Assembly: GCA_022605405.1 (NCBI GenBank) | Contig: JABYQQ010000015.1 | Coordinates: 62,001-126,000 of the forward strand | Direction of reading: 5' to 3' | Length of the DNA: 64,000 nt | Source of the DNA: Earliella scabrosa | Taxonomy: Eukaryota; Basidiomycota; Agaricomycetes; Polyporales; Polyporaceae | Shown here: piece after piece, positions 33,429 to 45,205 of the stretch | Position numbering within the stretch: the first letter of the stretch is position 1 | Layout of the letters: each line of letters starts with the position of its first letter | Translations under genes and position numbers: made by a program | Notes under the pieces: model-generated | What the model was told of the DNA's origin: nothing | Database searches by the model: none | What the model saw: only the letters and a program-made list of their open reading frames with translations

Positions 33429-34977
33429 TCAATCATCGTCTCCGTCATCGAAGTCCCCAAACTCCCACTTGAAGCAGTCCTAAAGACGAGTACTCAGCAT
33501 AAGAGCACAGATCGAAGTCAACGTGCAAACTCACCACGCAGTCCTCTTCTACCCTCGCCAGGGGCACGTCCCTCGGCCAGCCATCCGCGTCCTCCTCCCA
33601 GCCGTCCTCGGGCTCGGCTTCTATGACATGCGTGATGACCTCCCTGATAACATGCTTGCGGATGTCAACCTTCCATCCGAGCTTGCCAACCGTGTCGTAT
33701 ACGATCGACTTGCCGAGATGGCACCTCGTCTCCAGCGCGAAGCCAGCCTGCGCGCAGGGCGAACCCACGCCCGTGCACGCGCCCTGAGGTATTGGGTCCG
33801 CGTTGTGGTACACATGGGTGACCGGTGCGCGCCCATAGACGGAAGAGGTGTCGTTCGTGGAGGGCGGAGGGGGCATCGGAAGGTGCAGGCGCATCGCTGC
33901 GAGGCGTTCACCCGGGGACTCGAACGCCACGGCGGGGAGGCCGAATGTCGTGCCAAGGAGCGAGGCCAGACCTCCGCCTAGCGAATGCCCCACAAGCCAT
34001 ATGTTGGCGTCCGGATAGAGCGCAGTGAGGTTGTTGATCAGTCCCTGCACGTCAATCCACATGAGGTCCGGCTGTTCACGAGAAGCGGAGCACGGGCCGG
34101 ACTCACCACGCCGACGTTGTAGAAGAGGCTATCCTGCACTAAAGCGTCCGTCAGGCACGTATTGTCGCACCTCCAGTGCTTCGCGTAGCACTTGCAGACC
34201 TGGCGGAAGATCCACGTAATGTCGACGCGGGCGCAACAGCAGGAGAAGAGCAGGTTGTCGTTGAACTTGTCCTTCTTGGACGTCGGGCCCTGGAGGGTCG
34301 TGCCCTTGATCGAGAGCACAACAGTCGCGTTGTCCGGCGAGAGAAAGACGTGGCCGCGGAAGCCGTCCGCGTTGTCCTCCCAGCCAAAGGGGAAGCTCTG
34401 CGGGACAACGTCCGTCAGCACCGATCATGGCCACGAGGCACGAACGACCGCAGTCAAGCTCGCGGAGACAAAGATAGCACGGTATTACGCAGGAAGCACG
34501 GGAAGGACGGAGACGGAGACGTACGGTGTTCCATGCTGGGTCGATCTCGTACCAGTTGGGCCGACCAGGGAGCGCGTATGCATTGCCAGTCATGCGTGCG
34601 AGCTGGGAGAGGGTGTGCTTGTCTTGCACATCGGGCGCGAGGACCTGGATCTCTTCCCACTCGACCACTTCACTCTCCTGCGATCGCAAGGAGCGTAGGC
34701 GAGCATGATGTAATGCTGGGACGGACCGAGGACGATATATCGTCGTCGGTGTCGCTTGGAGGATCAGAGAGCGGGATGCTGGTCTATCGCTTGCATCAGA
34801 TCTGTCGAAAGGGACTTGTGTGAGGTCATGCAGGTCGTCGTCATCTAGCTTGGGTTTGTATTCATGCTGTAGGTCGAACGAGATTGACGTGCGAGTTGGG
34901 ACGCTTGCAGCAGCACTGGAGACAGTGTGGAGAAGTGTAGCGAGAAATGCTGGTAGCAAGAGAACTAGGATGCGCAT
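33429..34977 (-). CDS. ATG15: Vacuolar phospholipase/lipase ATG15
   Basis: Four exons: 34977-34525, 34397-34107, 34044-33535 and 33479-33429. They give 434 residues. The N-terminus MRILVLLLPAFLATLLHTV is a signal anchor. FRGHVFLSPDNATVVLSIKG, the Cys-rich FSCCCARVD and CYAKHWRCDNTCL segments and the nucleophile elbow IWLVGHSLGGGLASLLG (Ser269) are all typical of Atg15. PAVAFESPGERLAAMRLHLP and VTHVYHNADPIPQGACTG provide the downstream catalytic region. Atg15 is a class-3 lipase that reaches the vacuole by the MVB pathway and disrupts autophagic body membranes. N-glycosylation sequons (NAT, NLT, NDT) are present. The C-terminus ends in an acidic DFDDGDDD tail. The second intron has a shorter in-frame acceptor alternative that would add nine residues. 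Confidence 0.93.
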
Positions 34978-35383
34978 CGCGCGACGGCGGAAGACATGAG
35001 CGCAGCCCAGGCGAGGAGATGCAAGGAGTGCGGTATGTCTGGGGACAGCTGAGGCGGATAGCCTGCGGAAAGAGGACCGGGTGACGAGCACAGGGTGACA
35101 TTTCCGGACATCGCTGCCCAGCCAATACGCGCGACAAGCCCCCGAAAAGGACATGTCGGGGACTTAACCCACGATAATGACGCACGTGGGCTGCGGACCT
35201 GTGGGGACGGTGGCCTTGGCCGATCGCTCGCTCAGTCTGTCTCTCACCGCTCGATGCTCTGAGTCTCTCTCTCGACGCCGACGTCCTCTGCCTCACCCGC
35301 GACGACCACTCCGCTCTCAGAGGATCCTGCCAGACACAAGTCTTGACGAACATCACGACCGCTCACGACCGTAACGACCACTC
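34978..35383. promoter_or_regulatory. Divergent promoter interval, ATG15 and four-span membrane protein
   Basis: 406 bp between two divergent start codons. The half nearer 35384 is CT-rich (CTCAGTCTGTCTCTC), a common fungal start-site feature. No specific operator was recognised. Confidence 0.45.
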
Positions 35384-37221
35384 ATGAATCCGTACCCCGA
35401 CCACTGGCTCGAGTCCCCTCCACCGCCCTCCCGCTTCCGTCGTCCATGGTCTCCAGATCCCTACGATCCTCTACCACCGTCCTCGAACATTCAGACCTAT
35501 GACCGCAACCCTTATCAATCCGTAGGCCAGTGGGTCTCGGAGCGGCGCCGTGAGCCGTCCGATGTATCTGTGGAAGCACTCGACCTCGCAGACTACGCTA
35601 GAACACTCAATCGCAACCACCATTATCCGACCCAACAGCCTCCATTCCGACCTTACGATCCCTATCCACCCTCTCCACAAGCGCATCGCCCGCTCGCACG
35701 CATGGATTCTCTTAATCCGCCTTCTCTCGCATCTGCCTCCGCCTCGAGTTCTCAGTCGCACTCCGTCCCTTCTCCTTCCCCCATGCGGCGCCCGTTTTCT
35801 CTACCACCGCCTTCTTCCTTTCCCTCCCAATCAAGAGGGAGCCAGCCTTCGTCGTCGCGGTCTAGACAAGAGCCCCATATAGCAAGCCCAACCTCGGAGA
35901 TCGACATCGCACAGTTCCCTTCCTTCACCCGAGGTTGGTACGCACGAGACAACGCGCAGCCACATGCAAATCCCTTCTCTCCCCCCTCATCCTCGCATGG
36001 CCATGGCGGCGAAGATACGCAGAAGCGCAATCCGTTCGACCCTAGCTATACCTATGACCATGATCCATTCTCTGACCCCTACAATCCATATCACGCATCT
36101 CCCCCACCATCATATCCCTATGGCTCATCTTATGGCTCAAATTCACGGCAGTCTCGTGACCACAACCTTGTCCCATGGGGCGCAGATCCAGATGAGCGAC
36201 CCGTCGACCCGGAGATCAAGGAGGAACGGGTGCGAATGTTGGAGCGAGAATTTGGGAAGAACGCGGGGAAGGATGCGGAACCTGAGCGTGTTGTCGGTAG
36301 CGTGGACGAGCGCGGCAGGTTGATAACGGAAGGTCCGAAGAAACGGTTAGCGGTGCGCTGGATACAGTTCCTCCTTGCGCTGACCGCCGCGGTGTCGTCC
36401 ATTTACTCCGGCCTGGTATGTCTTATTTATAGTATCCGACCATCGCATCGCTCACATTCTGTCCAGGTCATCAAACCTGAAACCCTCCCGCCGCCTGCGC
36501 AGAAGCTTCCCGCATACGTCCTCTACGTGCTCTCATTTCTCACTTTGTTCGGCTGCACATTCCTCTTCCTCATCTATCCCTGCTGCTGTGGCGCCCGAAA
36601 ACCCAAGGGTGCTCCGCTCACCCAGGGACCTGGAGGGATGATGGTTCTGCCCGTCCAAAGCCTCCCCGGTGGCAAGCCGAAGAAGAAGGGAAAGAAAGGC
36701 AAGGGCCCACCGCAAGGGAGCGTTCAGGTGAACCTGATCGTCGACCCGACGATGTTTGGCCGGGATGCGGAGCGTGGTCGGGACGATGATGAAGACGAGG
36801 AGGAGGATGGGTCGTCGGCTATCCCTGGATCGTACTCTGGTTCTTCGGGGTCGGGACAGAGGAGACGAACGCCGAAACGGCGGAGCATATTCGCTGGGTT
36901 GGCCCTGGAGGAGCAGTGGAAGAAGGCGAGGAAGGTGCTGAAGTGGGGTGTCACCGTTGACGCACTGTGCATGCTGCTGTGGGGGACGACGTTTGTGCTC
37001 ATATTGCTGGGAGAACGGTGTCCAGTGGGCGGCTTCATCGGATGGTCAGTCACAGTACTGTCTATCGCTCACTGAATGCTGACCGTGATTCCTGCAGGTG
37101 CGACGCGTACAACCTCGGGACAGCTTCCGCGTGCTTGCTCTGTCTCATGTTCGGTTTGAGCATATTCTTCGACGTGAAGGACTTGCACGCCAGTCGTGCT
37201 TCGCCACGCACACGGACATAA
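35384..37221 (+). CDS. Four-span membrane protein with long disordered N-terminus
   Basis: Three exons: 35384-36415, 36467-37044 and 37098-37221. They give 577 residues. The first 270 residues are Pro/Ser/Tyr-rich and disordered (PSRFRRPWSPDPYDPLPPSS and DPYNPYHASPPPSYPYG). Four hydrophobic segments follow: IQFLLALTAAVSSIYSGLV, YVLYVLSFLTLFGCTFLFLI, ALCMLLWGTTFVLILLG and ASACLLCLMFGLSIFF. The loop after span 2 holds the basic cluster KPKKKGKKGKG, an acidic run and RRRTPKRRSIFAG, so it is probably cytosolic. I do not recognise a family. The layout resembles fungal tetraspan membrane organisers of unknown role. It is divergent from ATG15. Confidence 0.78.
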
Positions 37222-37667
37222 CACCGGCTTTCCTCATTCTCGTATCGGTCCGTTGTTGGCATTGGACATTGGCCCCGTTCTTGCCCACCATAGGGTGGAA
37301 GTTGCAGCTGCAGTGTTTAATGCTTTGCGTTCCCGGATTTGACCATACACATCGGACTTCACGACCCACTCACGACATCTGACTTATTGCTATCTGGTAG
37401 TCGACCCTATCCTAATGCAATGTATACCATCTTGCGAATCATCTGCATCTTATTACGCGTGATTGTGCATCCTCGGCGTCCGCGCATGATGCGTGTGCTC
37501 GTCATCTCTGTCGTGCCCGATGGGGCAATCGTCGGATTTGTTCGTCGCTGCTCTCGCAGCGGGGCTGCTGTACCCTTGTTCTCGACCACCACCAATGCAC
37601 CCAACTCTAGTCTGCGTCACGTACGCGTAAACAATCAAGCCTCGCGAAGAGCAAGCTGGGCCTCGCT
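37222..37667. other. Intergenic region before phosphopantetheine adenylyltransferase
   Basis: 446 bp with no supported gene. It should contain the 3' UTR of the membrane protein and the promoter of the downstream gene on the same strand. Confidence 0.5.
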
Positions 37668-39043
37668 ATGCCCGTTGTATCACCGGCCGCACTCGAGGAC
37701 GTGCGGCATACCGTGCTCCTCACGACTGTCCACAACCTCCACGACACCCCAAACTACCTCGCATCGCCCGTCTCAACCGCCGCGCGCAAGACGACCGAGA
37801 CGCTGCGGATCGTCATCCTCTCTCCGTTCTTCAACCCTCCTGCCCTACCAGACAGTGCCACCTCCTTGCCCAAGCCATCCACATCGGGACCCGATGCGGC
37901 ACAACAGCGGTTCACGCTCGCGGACACGGACGCGAACGCCTCGGGGATATCGCGCACGGCGTACTGGGACGACGTGCAGCGGCTGCTGACGTTCGTGTAC
38001 GTGCAGGCGACCAAGGTCGCGCAGGACATGGGCAGGCTCCTGCTCGACATCGACGTCCTCCTCCGAGGCACCGTGGACCCGTTCCCGGAGCACATCGTCC
38101 GCACCGCGGAGCGCATCTTCTCCGGTAAGTCTCTCCCCCAATCCTCCCCCTGTGCCCAAGGATTTTTTGTATCAGACCGGGCGACATCCCCTTCGCTCAC
38201 TGCCTCTGCTGCAGTCACGCCGCACGACACGGTCTTCCCCGCGCTGCCCGCCTGTGTGGAGGAGCGCCGCGCGGAGATCGTCGTCCTGGAGCCGGACGAT
38301 CACCCGCTGCACACGCCCGCGCCGCCCCCGCCCCAAGAGGACCCCTCCGTCCCGCCGCTGCTGCCCGTGGTCGCGCTCGGGGGCACGTTCGACCACCTCC
38401 ACGCGGGCCACAAGATCCTGCTCGGCATGGGCGCGTGGATCGCGAGCGAGAAGCTCATCGTCGGCATCACAGGTCCGTCTCTCTGCACGCACACTCCCTC
38501 CTGCACCTCCACGTATTGACCCTTACACATCTCAACATGTTCACCCTCTTGATGCGCATTCCCCCGTCCCGCACCCGCGTTCGCGCTCCGTGTGCAGACG
38601 ACGCGCTGCTTGGCAAGAAGGAGCACAAAGAGGTCCTCGAGCCGCTCCCGGTGCGTACAGCGCGGACGCGCGCGTTCCTCGAGCTCTTCAGGCCCGGGAT
38701 CGTGCACGACATCGTCCCGATCAGCGACGTGTACGGCCCGACCGGCTGGGACCCGAACGTCCAGGGCCTCGTCGTGAGCAAGGAGACGCTCCCCGGCGCA
38801 GCATCCAGTGAGCCTCCCCAATTCTCGTCTCTGTGCTATGTGCTGATCGCGACCGTGGACGCAGTTGACAAACGGCGGAAGGAGCTCTCGCTCCCGCCCC
38901 TGCGGACGTTTGTCATCGACGTCATATCGGCGACCGAGTCGAGCGTGGACGCGGAGGACGCGGCGCTGCTCAAGACGGCGAAGATGAGCAGCACGTACAT
39001 CCGCGAGTGGATCGTGAAGCACAAACAGGAGCAGCGGGCCTAG
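37668..39043 (+). CDS. Phosphopantetheine adenylyltransferase (coenzyme A synthesis)
   Basis: Four exons: 37668-38124, 38215-38472, 38598-38807 and 38865-39043. They give 367 residues. The nucleotidyltransferase signature VVALGGTFDHLHAGHKILL (GGTFDHLHAGH at residues 208-218) and the closing KMSSTYIREWI motif match eukaryotic PPAT domains (yeast Cab4 type). The 200-residue N-terminal region contains LRIVILSPFFNPP and DVQRLLTFVYVQATKVAQDMGRL, the accessory part seen in fungal PPATs. The enzyme makes dephospho-CoA from 4'-phosphopantetheine and ATP. There is no attached dephospho-CoA kinase domain, so this is the monofunctional fungal form. A Pro-rich linker (HTPAPPPPQEDPSVPP) precedes the catalytic domain. 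Confidence 0.92.
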
Positions 39044-39838
39044 CTCATCCCGGACCAGCTCGCGACTCTGCGGCGGTTCGGGTCCTCGACGACGAGCGGT
39101 AGTCTAACATATTCTTGTACTGTATTTGCTGGACCCCACGGGGCGCAACGCGACACGACCGCGGTGATTGATAATTTTCCATTTCATTAGCCGGGCCAGT
39201 GTAGTACTTAGTACCCTACGCGAGCCGCAAAAGAGACTGTCTCTTACATACAACGAACGGCGCAACGAGACCCATCCGTAAGGCAATCGCGCAAGAAGGG
39301 AAGGACCGTGAGATGTCGGGGTGTGGATGGGCGGGGATGCCAGAGGCGAGAGGGGCGGATAGATGTGTGCGAGAGGAGGGGCAGGAAGAGAGGGAGGGAG
39401 AGGAAGAGAGGGAGCGAGGGAGGGTAGTTGCTTGGGGGAATATGTCGAGGTCCTAGATGCACAATAGGTAGGTATTAGATAGACTCGATGCCGGTGCCAG
39501 TGCTGAGATCTGAGAGCGATGCGGGGAATAGTAACCGTGGGGAGACGTACGTATGCGTGACCGGGAATGCGCGGATCCAGTGTGGGGGTAAAAGGAGAAA
39601 AGAGGAGATACAGCTGAGGTCCAAAATTGTTCCAACCGATGTGCAGGGAGAAAAGAGAAGGTATACGGAAATGAGTCGCTAGAGATGGGATAGCCATGCT
39701 GGGGAATCGGGGAGAGGAGAGACGCGGGCGAGGAGCAACGCTCGCCAACGGCGGATACAGAGAGAAACAACAATATACAACTGGAAAACCCATGACCATG
39801 GACCAGAGAGAAGACGACAACGGCAACAGAGCGAGAGA
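39044..39838. other. Convergent intergenic region with purine-rich tract
   Basis: 795 bp between the PPAT stop and the stop of the LIM protein. No protein-like frame. The centre holds a GA-rich low-complexity tract, listed separately. Confidence 0.55.
39371..39424 (+). repeat. GA-rich low-complexity tract
   Basis: GAGAGGAGGGGCAGGAAGAG followed by AGGGAGGGAGAGGAAGAG-type units. It is a simple polypurine tract, likely in a 3' UTR or terminator zone. Confidence 0.7.
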
Positions 39839-42800
39839 CTACGACCCAGGGTTGAACGCCGCGAGGTCGATGAACCTCGTGACGCGCTTCATCGCCATCG
39901 TGTTGCGGTTCCCCGCAAAGTCGTCGTAATAGTCCTCGTCCTCCTCCTGCGCGCTCTGCACGTGCCGCTCGCACAGCATCCGCCCGTCGAGCTCGTAGTA
40001 CTCGACGAGCCGCTCCGTGCACCCGCGGTACTCGCACAGGAAGTGCTCCGGGTGGTACCGGTCGCCCGCGTGGGACACCGCGCAGGGCCCCTCGATCGGC
40101 TGCCCGCAGCGCGCGGCGGCGCAGAGCGAGTTGTTCTCCTCGTGGTAGTGGTATGCGCAGTACGGCTTCCCGTCAAAGACGTAGAAGCTCTTATCCGGGA
40201 ATGGTTTCTGTGTGCGGATTGAGAGGGAGAGGGAGAGGGAGGTGAGCGATTTTCTACGCGACGCGTAGGAGTGCAAGAGAGGAGCGCACCTGGCATGTGA
40301 AGCAGCTGAAGCACTCGCGGTGCCATTTGCCCTTGAGCTGGCCGTCCGACGACGACACGGCCTGCTTTTCGATCGCTTTGTTACAACGCCGACACTAGAA
40401 ACGCACGCGAGCGAAGCGGCCGTCATCAGCCCCCGTCTCGAACACCCGAGGCGCGTCGCGCCGCGTCCTGGAGCACCCCGGGCTCGCGCGCCCAAAGTGC
40501 ACCCAGCGAGGCGAGACACCGGCCCACAAAAGCAAGCAAGAATGGGGACAGACAGACACGCACCTTCGGCAGATACATATTCTTCCAGCACCGGTCGCAC
40601 AGCACGTTCCCGCCCTCCATCTGTATCCACCTCCCGTCCTCGATCGTCTCCTCGCACCTTAGACACGTCTTCACCTTCGGTCTCCGCTGTGCGCTCTTGC
40701 GCTGCTCGAACTTCCCCGCCGACACCGTCGGGCTCGTGTGCGACCGCGTCGGGGGCTTCATCGACCTGCTGTCTCGCTGGCTGTCCCCGAACGATTTCGT
40801 GCTCGCGGTGGGAGACGTCATGCCGTCTTCCAGCAGCGTCTCCATCGCCTTGTCGAGTGCTCCCGTGGATTTGGCGACCGTGCGTCCCGCGTACACTGTG
40901 GTCGCCGTTGACGCGGACAGACTCCGCTGAGGCACCCGCGGTGAATCCGCGGTAGATGAGGAAGAGGACGAGTACTTGGACTCGCTCATCGACGGGAAGC
41001 GGACCTTGCCTTCAGTAGCAGGGGCCGACTTGGATCCAGAAGGTATAGCAGCCGCAACGGGCTGCGGGCTCGCGCGCAGCGGCAGGTCCAATTCGTCGTC
41101 CTCGTCGTCGCTGTTCGCATATGCGAGGCCGTCGTAGCTACTATCAGAGGATGCTGGGGATGGCGGTGACGGCTCTGCGGGCGCAGCTGCCTTCGCGGTG
41201 TCCACGGCAGGGAGCTTGTTCTTGAACTTCTCGAAGAACGGCAGCCGCGGCGTGGCTGGCGGTTCTGCTGCAGGAGCCTTGGGAACCTCCTGCGGAGGGG
41301 AGACCATGCGGTCCCGAAGGTTGTCAGCACTGATAGGGCTGGTAGGGGAAGAGGCAATCCCAGCTGCCTGCGTGGTGGGCGTGATGTTCGGTGACATCCT
41401 CGCGCTCGGCGAAGGAAGTCCGGCCAAGACGGGCGACTTCTGGGAATAAGGAGAGTGTGGGGACATAGATGCTGTGCCGGAGCCGGGAGAAAGTGGTGGT
41501 GTAGTGGCAGCTGCGCGCATACAGCATAGTTAAAAGCCTGTTTGACACATTTGCATTCATTCATGAGCGACGCACCATATCTCGCTGCCGAAGCAATGTC
41601 CAGAAAACGCGGCGCGTTGGCTCTCCTTCCGTCCATACCCTGGTTCGGCATACCGGGAGCCATCGCGCTCGGGTCAGGGCTCATGGGAGGGGCGGGGCCC
41701 ATAGTGGTTGTGAACATGGCTGCTCGCGCAGCCGCGGCGAACCCACGACGTCCGACACCAGCCATCCCCGCCGCCCCACCGGACTTTGTGTCGGGCTCGA
41801 CTCGCGGAGATAACAATGGCGGCGTGCCAAGCGGTGGTGTCGCGGGAGGTGGCGGAGCTGCGCCCATGAATGGCGGACGCTGGCTCTCCGCAGACGGCCT
41901 CCTTGCCTGGTCCATCGACGGCCGTCGCATCTGGTCCATAGAGGGGCGCATCTGATCCATAGAAGGGCGCATTTGGTCCATCGACGGCCGCATCTGGTCC
42001 ATAGACGGACGCGCACCCGCCGCAGACGGAGCACGCATCCGCGGGTCGTTCGCCGGTGTCCTCGAACGCATGTCCGTCGAGTAGATGATCTCCGGGCCCT
42101 GGTCCACCGGCGGGCGCATGCTCGTGTTCGTCCCCGCCCGCTCCCTCATCATCGGCGGAGACAGCGGCCCTTGGGGAGGCCCGCCTCTCGGGCCCGAGTA
42201 CGGCGAGGGGTTCGACTGCACCGGCTGGCGCACGCCTGGCATTGGCGGGGGCTGCACCGCGCCGGGGCGCAAACTCGCGGTGGACGGGGCTCGCGGACGC
42301 AGAGCGGTCGTTCCGGGTGCAGCGATGTTGCTCCGTCGATCCATGCCCGGGTTGGTACGCGCCGCAAGCGCGGGGGGCACGTCAGACGGGCGGGAGGACG
42401 CTAGGGGGATGGGGATGCGGGGAGAGGGGACGCGAGAGGGCTCAGACGGGCCAGGAGGAGAGGGGAACGGTACCTGGTCACGGTCGATGCTTGGCCGTGC
42501 GCCATCACGAGCGAAAGGACTTGGTATGCGCTCCGGTCGACTGCTCATGGACGAGGCCGATGACGGGGCTCGGGGGCGGCCCGTGGGTTGCGGGAGGGCG
42601 GGGCTTTTCTGGCGTGGAGGAGCCTGTGCGATAGAAGACGTACGTGGTGGACTCTGTGCTGCGGGCTGGCCGCCCCCGACGAGCCCCTGGAGTTTGGCGG
42701 GCAGGAGAGCTGCCACGGATCGCGGCGACTGAGGTGGCTTGAGAGCGGGCATCTGTGGAACTGGAGGAACGGGTGCGCAGACATGGTCGCCGAGCTCTGA

Positions 42801-42896
42801 GATGCGGATTGGCGTATTGCAAGTTGAGCACTTGACGGTGGGTAGGATCTGTGATATACGCTCCGAGGCGGGAGCGGCAGCGAGGAGTTGGGCCAT
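39839..42896 (-). CDS. Paxillin-like LIM domain protein
   Basis: Four exons: 42896-41576, 41510-40564, 40394-40290 and 40207-39839. They give 913 residues. The first 700 residues are disordered and rich in Pro, Ser, Arg and Met, with an N-terminal CxxC-bearing piece (VKCSTCNTPIRISELGDHVC). A zinc-binding half domain (CLRCEETIEDGRW then LCDRCW) is followed by a LIM domain (CRRCNKAIEK, HRECFSCFTC, FDGKPYCAYHYH). A second LIM domain follows (RCGQPIEGPC, YHPEHFLCEYRGC, LDGRMLCERH). The layout matches fungal paxillin-like proteins such as Pxl1, which act at sites of polarised growth and the contractile ring. Four exact-length 21 bp repeats encode PSMDQMR. The C-terminus ends in a short basic/acidic tail. 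Confidence 0.88.
41926..42009 (-). repeat. Four 21 bp tandem repeats encoding PSMDQMR
   Basis: The plus strand shows four consecutive CGCATCTGGTCCATAGA-type units of 21 bp. A related fifth unit lies just to the left. Base differences are mostly at third codon positions, so the heptapeptide is preserved, which suggests selection on the repeat or recent duplication with drift. Confidence 0.85.
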
Positions 42897-43394
42897 TTAA
42901 CGAGTGTCGGGGGACGCGAAGCCAGGACGGGGAGAGGATGGAAGAAGAGAGAAAGCGGCGACGGACGAGCGTCGGAGAGAGGGGAGAGAGAGATTACGGG
43001 GGCGGATTAGTAGAGTAGATAGTACTGGGCGAAGACATATGCACTGATCACAACACAACAACCGCTACCCACAAGCGCGCGACAACCATTCCTCTCCCCA
43101 CGTGCGCGTCCTCGTCGCCTGTCGTCCCTCCCTCCCTCCGCCCCCACACAATGACAGCGGTCGCCGCTGGAAACGCGCCATAGAGACAGACATCGACGCA
43201 TATAGCGAGCGTAGAGCGGAGAGCCTGGTGGCGAAGAGAGATGCAGACGAATGCAGCGCACCGCGGGCGCTCCCTGTGAGACGTCGAAGATCAGATTCGC
43301 TCGTTCGGGTTAAGCAGCCTCGTCGCCCTCAGCCAATCCGCTGCGGCGGCTCCTCTCCTTCGAAGCGGAAGCTCGCATAGATCGAGATCCGACC
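42897..43394. other. Intergenic region upstream of the LIM gene
   Basis: 498 bp with no supported gene. It presumably contains the LIM promoter. The CT/GA-rich part at 42940-43000 is low complexity. Confidence 0.5.
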
Positions 43395-44098
43395 ATGTCT
43401 GGCAAAGACTTCAGCCACAATCTCTCTACGGACCTTCAAGTAAGTACTTGCATACCAGAGCATACCAGTCGTCTTGCCTGTATGCCTCGTCTTCGCTCAG
43501 TGACCGAGGTCGGCCATCCCCAGGACGGATCTGCTCAATCTACTCACGCTGCATCGCATCCTCCATCCAAAGCTCCAGTACATCTGATTCAAGACTGATT
43601 GTGATACCTCTGTCAATGCAGCACCGCTGCGCCCGCCCAAAGCCAGCACGGGCGCCGCGTACCTGCTGCCCAGTCCAGGCCTTCCTCTCCTTCCATCAGC
43701 GCCCTAAGACCCGTTGCAGGCCGCAAGTCATGCACATCTGTTCTCGTGGCCGTCTCCCCACACCAGGATGGGAAGGATCTGCGCGGCGAGTCCTGGTCAG
43801 TCGCCGGAGAGCTCGAGTCCGAGACACTGATGATTCGCCCAGACTCATGACCGAGCTCCCAGTTTCGAGCACATTAATGGTGGTTACTTAACTCCATCGC
43901 CATCTGCGTATGCAATGCGAACAACGGCCCGAAGCATCATCCATCTACAACGCTGCCTCTGCGCCCCCCGAGCCTCCACCAACACGCAACAGCACATCTA
44001 TCACGAACTCTCGCGGGAAGCGGTCGCTTACGCAGGGAAGAAGCACCCGGCAGCAGACCGGTGAGAACACTGACATCACTCTGCGACACGACATTTGA
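43395..44098 (+). other. Possible spliced small gene, structure unresolved
   Basis: An ATG at 43395 (CCGACCATGTCTGG) opens MSGKDFSHNLSTDLQ, followed at once by a strong GTAAGT donor. Downstream frames that look protein-like are SVLVAVSPHQDGKDLRGESW, ending at a TGA near 43850, and HIYHELSREAVAYAGKKHP near 44000-44060. I could not join these in phase with convincing splice sites. It may be a real but short gene, a decayed gene, or chance. Confidence 0.3.
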
Positions 44099-45205
44099 AT
44101 GCCGCGCGGTGCATGACATTCAAAGCACTAGTACTGAGCAGATGGGAGCGCACCCAGTGCGGGTGGGAAGATCGTGCAACGTCATGATCCCCCGGCGTTG
44201 TTTCGCACGTCCCTTCGTCCATGCAATGCAATGCTCGATATCATCAAGCCACGGCGAACGCCAACGCGAACATGGACAGCGGCATCCGCGATCCCATCGA
44301 CCCAACCGTCTGACATGCTGCAATCTGCTAGATGTCCGATGTCGACACCTATACATATACGTACCGTGTTCGCCGTCGCGAGCGACTGTGGCACAACCCC
44401 TCCTCCGTCGCGACACATCGCCGCCGCGACGCGCACAGCCCAGCACATATTGCTTCCGCCCCGAGAAGCTCCCCATTGCGGCCATCGAACCTACTCACCA
44501 TCCGCCATCGCGCCACCCGCCCGCATGGTGCCGTCTCATCTTCCAGTTCCATGCACTGCAACGGAAACCGCGCAACATGCGACATCCCAATTGTGCGGCG
44601 CCACCACAACGCCGCCCGCTCTCGACCGCGCCGTCGACCTAGAAGACCCATTGTGCATGACAATACAATCAGTGCTTCTCGACCCATCGTGCATCAGCCA
44701 CCCGCCCGCCCGCAATACACGCACAGACGAGACTGCATCGCGCTCCAGTGTCGCAGCAGCACCTCGCCCCACCTCCCGATGATCCTGCCCACATCCCAGG
44801 AAGTGGGAACGCGCGACCGACGTCACGGGAAAGCCAGATCCGGGACGGTCCACGGTCTGGGAAGCCCCGAAAACGCGAGAACGTCCGCAGTATCTCCATA
44901 GCGCCGCCGTCGGGACGCGTTGAATGGAGCGTGAAGAGCGAGAAGGGCGAGAAGGGCGAGAAGGGAGCATCGCGGGGGGGCAGTGGCTGGGGGTGGGGAA
45001 AACGAGCAAGAAGCGCAGATAGAGTGTGTCCTCCGCGCGCCCGCGTGCGTGCCTGCGTGTGCCTGCGTCGAATCCGAGCTTTTGAGTCCCGTCCGCTTGA
45101 GCTTGAGCTGGGCCTTTTTGCGCTATAGGGTCCGCGGAGGCACGAGAAGCTGCCCCGAAAATCTGCGAGAAGGTTCTATGCAGCGTGAGCAGCTGCTTAT
45201 GCGCA
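44099..45205. other. Gene-poor interval
   Basis: No supported gene. Several overlapping long frames on both strands arise from GC-rich sequence without stops and have no domain. A 9 bp tandem repeat (GAGAAGGGC, three units) sits at about 44939-44966. Confidence 0.45.

Noticed and set aside
44174..44782. 202-codon plus-strand frame
   Set aside because: Overlaps equally long frames on both strands and shows no domain or splice signals.
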